From NCBI GenBank assembly GCA_964431735.1, contig CAYSLJ010000138.1:1-18430 (forward strand): DNA of 18,430 nt. Reading direction: 5' to 3'. The notes below the pieces were generated by a model that was not told the origin of the DNA, made no database searches, and saw only the letters and a list, made by a program, of their open reading frames with translations. The translations under genes and the position numbers were made by a program. Shown piece by piece: positions 15,501 to 18,430 of the stretch (within the stretch, counting starts at the first letter, position 1; each line of letters starts with the position of its first letter). Source of the stretch: CALARM01 sp964431735 (GTDB lineage Bacteria; Vulcanimicrobiota; SpSt-956; JAKJGF01).

Positions 15501-18430
15501 GGAAGAAACAAGAAAATCTCTTGAAGAAGCCAATAAATTATGCAGTAAAGACTTCAATAAAACTCTCGGTCTGAAAGAAGACATAGATAAACTTACAAAA
15601 GAAATGTCTGGCCTTAAAGAAGGAGATCCGAAACTGGCGGAACTGAAATCTAAAAGACAGGAACTACAGCTAAAATATGAGTCAAGTCTTAAAGAAACAA
15701 AACAGGAATATCAAAAACTGGTTTCTATGCTTCCTGAAGTACAGAGAAAAGAGCTTCAGCAGAGCGAGAAAAAAGTAGCAACATCCGGTGTGGAACTATC
15801 CAGATTACATGAGCGAAAAGAAAAAGAAAACAAAAACTACAGCACGGAGATGAACAGTTTCAGACAGGAAAGACAGGAACTGCAGAACAGACTGAAAAAC
15901 CTGGAGCCGAAATCGGAAGAATATAAAGCAATTAAACAGAATTTAAATAATCTTGAAGCCAGAATTGATACAAGAGTTCAGGAACATAACAGACTTGAAC
16001 AGGCACTGCATTCTAAAGAGAAGGAAAACATACATTACCGGCAGGAACTTGATACGAAGAGGCAGGAATTCGGCGTATCCTTAAATATTAACAGACAATT
16101 AACACCTGAACAGATGAAAAAAGCTAAAATAGTTGAAGGTATGTATGCAGGAACAGTTCCAAAGGCAGGAAGTGTTGTGGAAGATATGCTTACTAAAGCC
16201 AGTGTTACAAAAGAACTGGCAAAATCATCCATGTCCCTCAAGGAACTGGAAGAAGCTAAAAACATAGGCACAACAATAACTGTAGCGTCAAAAGAAAAGG
16301 GAATAGGCTCTCTCGGAGGTAATGAAAAAGGCACTCAGGGTTTTGTACAGGGAACAAGGATAGTACTTGCAGAAAGAGCCATAACAGGAACTGCCACCCA
16401 TGAAATGGCCCATATAATGGATAAAAGTAAAATCATGATGGAAGATAATATAAGGGTAGGAGACAGGGTCATGAATGTAGGCGACAGGGTGCAGGAACTG
16501 TATGAAGAAAAGAAAAAATCCGGCGGTTTTGCAAACGACTATTCTGCTACAAATAAACAGGAATATTTTGCCGAAGGCATGAGGCTTTACAATTCGGAAG
16601 AAGGCCGTAAAGAACTTCAGACGAAGGATCCGAAATTATTTGAAGTAATGAAGACCCTTGAAAGTGACGGAAAAATAGAAACTCTGAAATCAAACCTGGA
16701 TAAGACAGGAGAAGCCTTTAATCTTGAAAGTTATAATGACGGTCAGAAAAAGGCGGATATGGAAAAAAATTATCCCGGAACTGTTAAATATCTGGATTAT
16801 ATGAAAGAACATGAACCGGAGAAATTTAATAATCTCAGGTTATCAGATAATGAAGGGGTAAAAAGAATAAAAGAGGATATAGCAACAGGCAAATTTAAAG
16901 GAACAGAAGGGGAAATTGCAGAAGCCATTACCAATTACAGAGATACTGCTAAAATGGAACAACTGAAACAATCCAGACCGGATGTATATAATTATGTACA
17001 GGACCTTGCAGGTAAAGGTGACCTTGAGAAAATCCAAAAAGGTCTTGATGTAAAGCAGGAACTGGCTCAAAAATTAGAACAGTTCAACGGGCCAGGCAGA
17101 GAAAAACTTAAAGAGAGTGATCCAAGAACCTTCAATATGCTGGAAGAAATGGATAAACATGGCAAACTGGAAGATTTCTCCCTTACAATGAAAAGCAGTG
17201 ATACAGATCTGCTTAAATCTGCCTTTAAGAAAGAAGAAGTAAAAACCAGAGAGACTGTCCAGATAAAGACATCAGATATTTTAAATAACTGGGATAAAAA
17301 TCCGAAAGAGAAGATTGCTGCCACTCTTGGTACAGAGAAAGATTATTTTGTTGTTAACGAAGGAAAACATAGTAAACTTCAGGAAACATCATCTGAAAAA
17401 TTATACAATGCCATGTCAGGAACAGATGAAAAAACAATATCAACCATACTCCAGGGTAAAACCAGAACCGAAAGAGAGGCTATTCTGAGAGATTACAATC
17501 AGAGATATGGCAGTGATATCTACAGGGACATACAGAAGGAAATGCCGGGGACAGATGTTACGAAAGTGAAACAGCTCTTTGAAAGAGAAGATACCGTTAC
17601 AGGTGAATGGACCAGATCTGGCCGGACTTCAGGAGAAAATGTCAATGAAAGCCTGAAGCCCGGTACTACTGCCGGAGAGACAAATTACAGTCAAAAAGGA
17701 GATACAAAAATTTCCTCCGGTGCCCCCCACCGTCCAGAAGCAGAAATCAAAAAAGATCAAACAGGACAAACACAGCAAACAATGCCAGAACAGCATTCTT
17801 CACAGGGGCAGAAAAACATTGCAACAGAAACTCAGCAGACAGGGCAAAAAGATACAGGAATGAAACAGCATCCCACTCAGGGAGAACAGGCACTTCAGGG
17901 AGCAGATTATTCACAGCAACAGACAGATCCCAGACGCCCTTCCTGGTCTAACCCGCAATTATCTCAAAGCGGTAATACTTCTCACGAACAATCTTCACTA
18001 TCTCAACAGCAGAGTAATACAGGACAACAGGTTCAAAGCGGCCAGAAAGAAGTATCTTCGACTCAGCCGGGACAACAGGGAGGTCAAACGTCGCAGCAGA
18101 CAGGTTCACAGCAAAATTTATTCAGTCAGCACCAGACAGGACAGGAAACACCTGCAAATTCTGTGACACACCAGAAAGATAAAAATGACCTTGTTACAGC
18201 CTCGAAACCGCAAATTTTCACAAACTCTCCTCAGAGCACTCAGGATATGACATGGAAGGACAATCAGATTCAGCAATCACAGCAAACCGGTTCCGCATGG
18301 AAAGACGGACAGTCTCAGCAGACAGGGTCTTCCTTGAATCAACAGGGACAGACACAGCAGACCGTTTCACAGCAGGGCACATCGTCTGTCACACAGCAGA
18401 CAGGGTCTTCCTGGAATCAACAGGGAACAC
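9535..18430 (+). CDS. Giant protein with two lethal factor-like (M34/ATLF) metallopeptidase domains, 3' end outside window
   Basis: I read this frame codon by codon: it has no stop from ATG 9535 to the window end (at least 2965 residues). Order: a Lys/Glu/Gln-rich disordered N-terminus (1-140); helical linkers; a two-helix module (470-516); coiled coil (about 747-942); insertion (943-1012); peptidase 1 (1019-1202; H1108, E1109, H1112, Y1144, E1151); about 40-residue repeats (1338-1602); two-helix modules (1720-1895); Trp-rich linker (W1917, 1922, 1927, 1936, 1942); coiled coil 2 (about 1985-2182); peptidase 2 (2195-2394; H2289, E2290, H2293, Y2336, E2343); more repeats (2413-2556); Gln/Thr/Gly-rich tail (2740 onward). 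It has no signal peptide or membrane segment and only about six cysteines. Peptidase fold and zinc site are well supported; target, location and biological role are unknown. Possibilities include a secreted toxin or effector, or a structural or processing protease. Confidence 0.93.
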   Translation, partial: MIKTDNVYNPINLRPALSQQQVQQKTEDISKHKVEEQTGNREGNKKEKELEKKQFRHNETRKKDIRKEGHQKAQVKHRGTGENKKSKEKTVEEKKTQEQTGVSKKTTGSGTAQTEKSGEKGIKSPDKGAIFSKGTLINLRTTFKELKKELASLSGQGTNQTLDLKELLLKTATAAPASSDPAMSYPVTREQRILANLVTGEMKALINPDLNEKETKKSDNLSMEEEIKGQENSVTKEKAGRKSKNYKHDGKENKINYFFNPLIPREDNKEKLLEYLKNKNQKREEALKSLPSMIPASGERKTKELDPSMIETELTRRDFMQNKSETPFGNIYRNYIQGTGLYQDQSDSQKYLQQTGLYPDKSKETMTGKTDINSPDYRQIHGMKTAGSHEVTGTHSGITSKNYAEIATSMAPAEVEQKLKKTEENLQDLYHFNKGNWYEISDESKKSLKTEWEKDIRFNKGAMDRLGKKISQGNMATLKELADARKDNGYSKEEIGKILSEKGFKKEDIDTITDIAYKETYRNKLSIINSTDRLYRLGTLENRLNEKELELVTKSSKEITSTGMADEVAKLQQEKNDPTLSEEKKKSIEAQYKKAEEKLTYIQDNEKKVHAGISKKEQEYIGLRQADSKNKGINTAEIPSTLLESAKQKYKEANNGQEPPPQYIEDLKKKYSMVDSMYVADVGTDKNKTEDIAKSQETKLAIAMDSRTEDLERFKMSGKAINKNDPTNAVNDIKNVSATYMDESRKNCEKDAKEALVARESLDKVKSEINELKQKGATDPASKQKLAELQAQQSILEQTCTTAESKAKQSYDSMMSQLPESQKEELRKKEEALAISSQELYKLNTEGKKKETEEYNNYMIDAKVKYTELTDKLASLDKNSEEYKKTGLELDSFKKEMDGRVKAHNDFEDTFYNKEQEVIKLRKELDGKRKDYGVGLNLVDLQESYKVNDKTLEGLKGQLADSDKFKADDKIKFVESIKNNDFSKESLTNILKEKGFSDNEIELISKNSNPSTYASEKKAEAVKGMYTGMVPPGNSSFEDIMAEAKVTKELANSKIAWTELEDAKKIGTTITVTSDITSMGGESNNVKGFALGTKIVLAKDAPAGTAIHETGHIMDNYGIMDVDYKVQQLYNNKKESGGDFATAYSAENKKEYFAEGLKLYSSPEGKQILETKDRDLYSMLQNLEKQGKLSEAKDILEQAGKARDNVGTILGQAGDGTQSATDTLTDKLSKVSIWQLNQEKSAGLLNKLDTIKSELKLSDEEYNSIKSSLEKDKVISEESLNKLGLKQEEIDTLKNSSKKMDLTNNIFTAGLLNELKEGPKKEREEAINNYDTVKKFEELQKKNPELYDYLSDKKDLTEDTLKNNLAQGKEAYGNTKLFEYMNSLKEKNKEKPEESTLKDDLTNGMKSYYDADPRKKEELKQNNPKLYAYVEELEKNGIKTSEEALKDTGKLMESYDKRLSLKDKDPKLYACIEQLEKKGQLTGDMSKLSEEVSNDFLTYKKGSELKNNNNELYTCLSDLQNGKEVKSDDPAKGIYTYMSKLDKDGKLYKDGTINKDYIQNEIDLYSDKSKSKYLYENSPELFDYLLNQEKTQNEKFSEKLKNYKNTCTWLSDKPFVKEQAGNAIKLLEAAGNDIKTIDEASRYSLSEYRDAKLLNKEEKSREQVKDKTEDILGGWRNISIDKDKLNKLDSLKDVTWYSYDDKNMEKLKGKIPADTLEKIKPLINNKMLTTEELQETLKNKNFNLKDEDIQTIIKNGTVSRIGTEKLEQVKKDIGNKTMSRDELIRNLQNSGLSKEQAARAAKEIGMSEKDFIEGNKSTKKTNPEITVDDKLIKNFDQMTAQLKGRIPQEKLNLLKQELEKNKGKTMSLEEGLKLLDKYNFTKEEKSLLLKRMYPNLPDNYEIPDTSAPGNTSGSNTWPNTTWRPGTWQTKPAEQTWKPYTIWNNNTEEKKTQEGKSSEQQVQEGQSHEHIEELTTPDIKLDTSILSGMSEETRKSLEEANKLCSKDFNKTLGLKEDIDKLTKEMSGLKEGDPKLAELKSKRQELQLKYESSLKETKQEYQKLVSMLPEVQRKELQQSEKKVATSGVELSRLHERKEKENKNYSTEMNSFRQERQELQNRLKNLEPKSEEYKAIKQNLNNLEARIDTRVQEHNRLEQALHSKEKENIHYRQELDTKRQEFGVSLNINRQLTPEQMKKAKIVEGMYAGTVPKAGSVVEDMLTKASVTKELAKSSMSLKELEEAKNIGTTITVASKEKGIGSLGGNEKGTQGFVQGTRIVLAERAITGTATHEMAHIMDKSKIMMEDNIRVGDRVMNVGDRVQELYEEKKKSGGFANDYSATNKQEYFAEGMRLYNSEEGRKELQTKDPKLFEVMKTLESDGKIETLKSNLDKTGEAFNLESYNDGQKKADMEKNYPGTVKYLDYMKEHEPEKFNNLRLSDNEGVKRIKEDIATGKFKGTEGEIAEAITNYRDTAKMEQLKQSRPDVYNYVQDLAGKGDLEKIQKGLDVKQELAQKLEQFNGPGREKLKESDPRTFNMLEEMDKHGKLEDFSLTMKSSDTDLLKSAFKKEEVKTRETVQIKTSDILNNWDKNPKEKIAATLGTEKDYFVVNEGKHSKLQETSSEKLYNAMSGTDEKTISTILQGKTRTEREAILRDYNQRYGSDIYRDIQKEMPGTDVTKVKQLFEREDTVTGEWTRSGRTSGENVNESLKPGTTAGETNYSQKGDTKISSGAPHRPEAEIKKDQTGQTQQTMPEQHSSQGQKNIATETQQTGQKDTGMKQHPTQGEQALQGADYSQQQTDPRRPSWSNPQLSQSGNTSHEQSSLSQQQSNTGQQVQSGQKEVSSTQPGQQGGQTSQQTGSQQNLFSQHQTGQETPANSVTHQKDKNDLVTASKPQIFTNSPQSTQDMTWKDNQIQQSQQTGSAWKDGQSQQTGSSLNQQGQTQQTVSQQGTSSVTQQTGSSWNQQGT
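11770..12360 (+). other. Coiled-coil region preceding peptidase 1
   Basis: Residues about 747-942 of the giant protein are Glu/Lys/Gln/Leu-rich with heptad-like spacing and no Pro in long stretches. Markers QLPESQKEELRKKEEAL (11983) and NSEEYKKTG-LELDSF recur in the second copy upstream of peptidase 2, in the same order and with nearly the same spacing. It probably forms a long helical stalk or an oligomerisation segment. Confidence 0.65.
12589..13140 (+). other. Peptidase domain 1 (anthrax lethal factor-like, M34/ATLF)
   Basis: Residues 1019-1202 contain GTAIHETGHIMDNYG, with zinc ligands His1108 and His1112 and general base Glu1109. EYFAEGLKLY supplies Glu1151, matching the lethal factor third ligand Glu735 in EFFAEAFRL, and Glu1155. 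Tyr1144 sits seven residues before Glu1151, as Tyr728 does in lethal factor. The C-terminal segment (TKDRDLYSMLQNLEK) parallels the last helix of lethal factor (KNAPKTFQFINDQ). All expected catalytic residues are present, so the domain should be active. Comparison is with the family from memory. Confidence 0.85.
13546..14340 (+). repeat. Tandem protein repeats of about 40 residues (DPxLY type)
   Basis: Six degenerate units carry the core [DN]-P-x-L-[YF]-x-[YC]-[LVIM]-x-x-L: NPELYDY (13561), KLFEYMNSL (13663), NPKLYAYVEEL (13801), DPKLYACIEQL (13927), NNELYTCLSDL (14062) and SPELFDYLL (14266). They are rich in Lys, Glu and Asp and probably helical. The unit resembles the last helix of both peptidase domains; AAGGATCCGAAATTAT is identical in DNA at 13924 and 16624. 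Confidence 0.6.
14692..15225 (+). repeat. Short two-helix modules (SxEELxxxLxxxGFSxEEI type)
   Basis: Three units with the pattern helix-(Gly/Asn-Phe/Leu)-Ser/Thr-Lys-Glu-helix lie at residues 1720-1760 (TTEELQETLKNKNF-NLKDEDIQTI), 1768-1810 (SRDELIRNLQNSGLSKEQ) and 1857-1895 (SLEEGLKLLDKYNFTKEE). Similar units occur at 470-516, 972-1007 and 1263-1301 of the same protein. They look like a small helical-hairpin spacer or binding module; I cannot name the family. Confidence 0.5.
15487..16095 (+). other. Coiled-coil region preceding peptidase 2
   Basis: Residues about 1985-2187 repeat the plan of the first coiled coil: SMLPEVQRKELQQSEKKVA (15724) and KSEEYKAIKQNLNNLEARID align with copy 1, followed by KRQEFGVSLNI matching KRKDYGVGLNL. 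The spacing between these markers is conserved to within two residues, which shows common origin by duplication. Confidence 0.65.
16117..16716 (+). other. Peptidase domain 2 (anthrax lethal factor-like, M34/ATLF)
   Basis: Residues 2195-2394 are homologous to domain 1 throughout (KELEEAKNIGTTITV matches TELEDAKKIGTTITV). GTATHEMAHIMD gives His2289, Glu2290 and His2293; DYSATNKQEYFAEGMRLY gives Tyr2336, Glu2343 and Glu2347 with the same seven-residue Tyr-Glu spacing. The loop between HExxH and the third ligand is 11 residues longer than in domain 1, with an internal VGDRV-x-NVGDRV duplication (about 2308-2320). All catalytic residues are kept. Confidence 0.85.
16771..17200 (+). repeat. C-terminal copies of the DPxLY-type repeat
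   Basis: Three further units follow peptidase 2: YPGTVKYLDYM (16771), RPDVYNYVQDL (16975) and DPRTFNMLEEM (17119). They share the aromatic/Leu spacing of the central repeats and of the ends of both peptidase domains. Confidence 0.5.
17752..18430 (+). repeat. Gln/Thr/Gly/Ser-rich tail with tandem DNA repeats
   Basis: From residue about 2740 the giant protein becomes Gln-, Thr-, Ser- and Gly-rich (QQTGSSWNQQG, QQTGSAWKDGQ, QTGQ), with occasional Trp. A 33-bp DNA block starting CAGCAGACAGGGTCTTCCT at 18316 recurs at 18394 with one mismatch, a period of 78 bp (26 codons). The window ends right after the second copy, so the array may continue. The tail is probably disordered and may be length-variable between strains. 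Confidence 0.8.

Noticed and set aside
9535..18430. Many minus-strand ORFs of 60-100 codons across this region (for example 12570-12830, 13454-13723, 16035-16334).
   Set aside because: All lie antisense to the continuous plus-strand frame, lack ribosome-binding sites and have the Ser/Leu/Phe-rich composition expected from the complement of Lys/Glu-rich codons.

Overview
The window is low-GC bacterial DNA carrying nine protein-coding genes that I can support. No rRNA, tRNA, CRISPR array or transposase is visible. Eukaryote-like signalling proteins (two Hanks-type Ser/Thr kinases, one fused to a TPR and 14 WD40 repeats), a kinase with a pseudopilin-like extracytoplasmic tail, and a giant open frame with unusual domains suggest an uncultivated environmental lineage. 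The kinase and pseudopilin-like styles recall Eremiobacterota/Xenobia-type genomes, but that placement is inference from memory and is weak.

Left part (1-7170, plus strand): an imperfect inverted repeat flanks about 350 bp of promoter-bearing intergenic DNA. It is followed by a flavodoxin-fold Fe-S flavoprotein/NAD(P)H oxidoreductase, a kinase-TPR-WD40 protein, a membrane-anchored kinase with a pseudopilin-like C-terminal domain, an acidic proline-rich protein and a small Cys-rich protein. Middle part (7217-9387, minus strand): folE2 (GTP cyclohydrolase IB), a TerC/Alx-family membrane protein and a small putative membrane protein. folE2 and the TerC gene both appear to start at TTG behind good Shine-Dalgarno sequences.

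Right part (9535 to the window end, plus strand): one uninterrupted reading frame of at least 2965 codons, read codon by codon without a stop and still open at base 18430. It is by far the most notable object. The predicted protein holds two anthrax lethal factor-like (M34/ATLF) zinc metallopeptidase domains. Each keeps HExxH, the downstream EYFAE glutamate and the catalytic-type Tyr seven residues before that Glu. Each is preceded by a homologous coiled coil, so the module was duplicated. Between and after the modules lie about 40-residue repeats that resemble the last helix of the peptidase domain, short two-helix modules, a Trp-rich linker and a Gln/Thr/Gly-rich tail with tandem repeats. 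There is no signal peptide and there are very few cysteines.

A second layer of structure sits in the intergenic spaces. Degenerate heptanucleotide arrays (TCACNNN, or GTGANNN on the other strand) recur in strict 7-bp register around 1-14, 443-456, 4589-4684, 6886-6931, 7217-7258 and 8052-8079. They abut or overlap the stop codons of neighbouring genes.

How the genes work together is uncertain. The two kinases are probably a related pair (WD40 scaffold kinase plus membrane sensor kinase). folE2 and the TerC gene form a short minus-strand run. The giant metallopeptidase gene is divergent from them and has its own promoter region.
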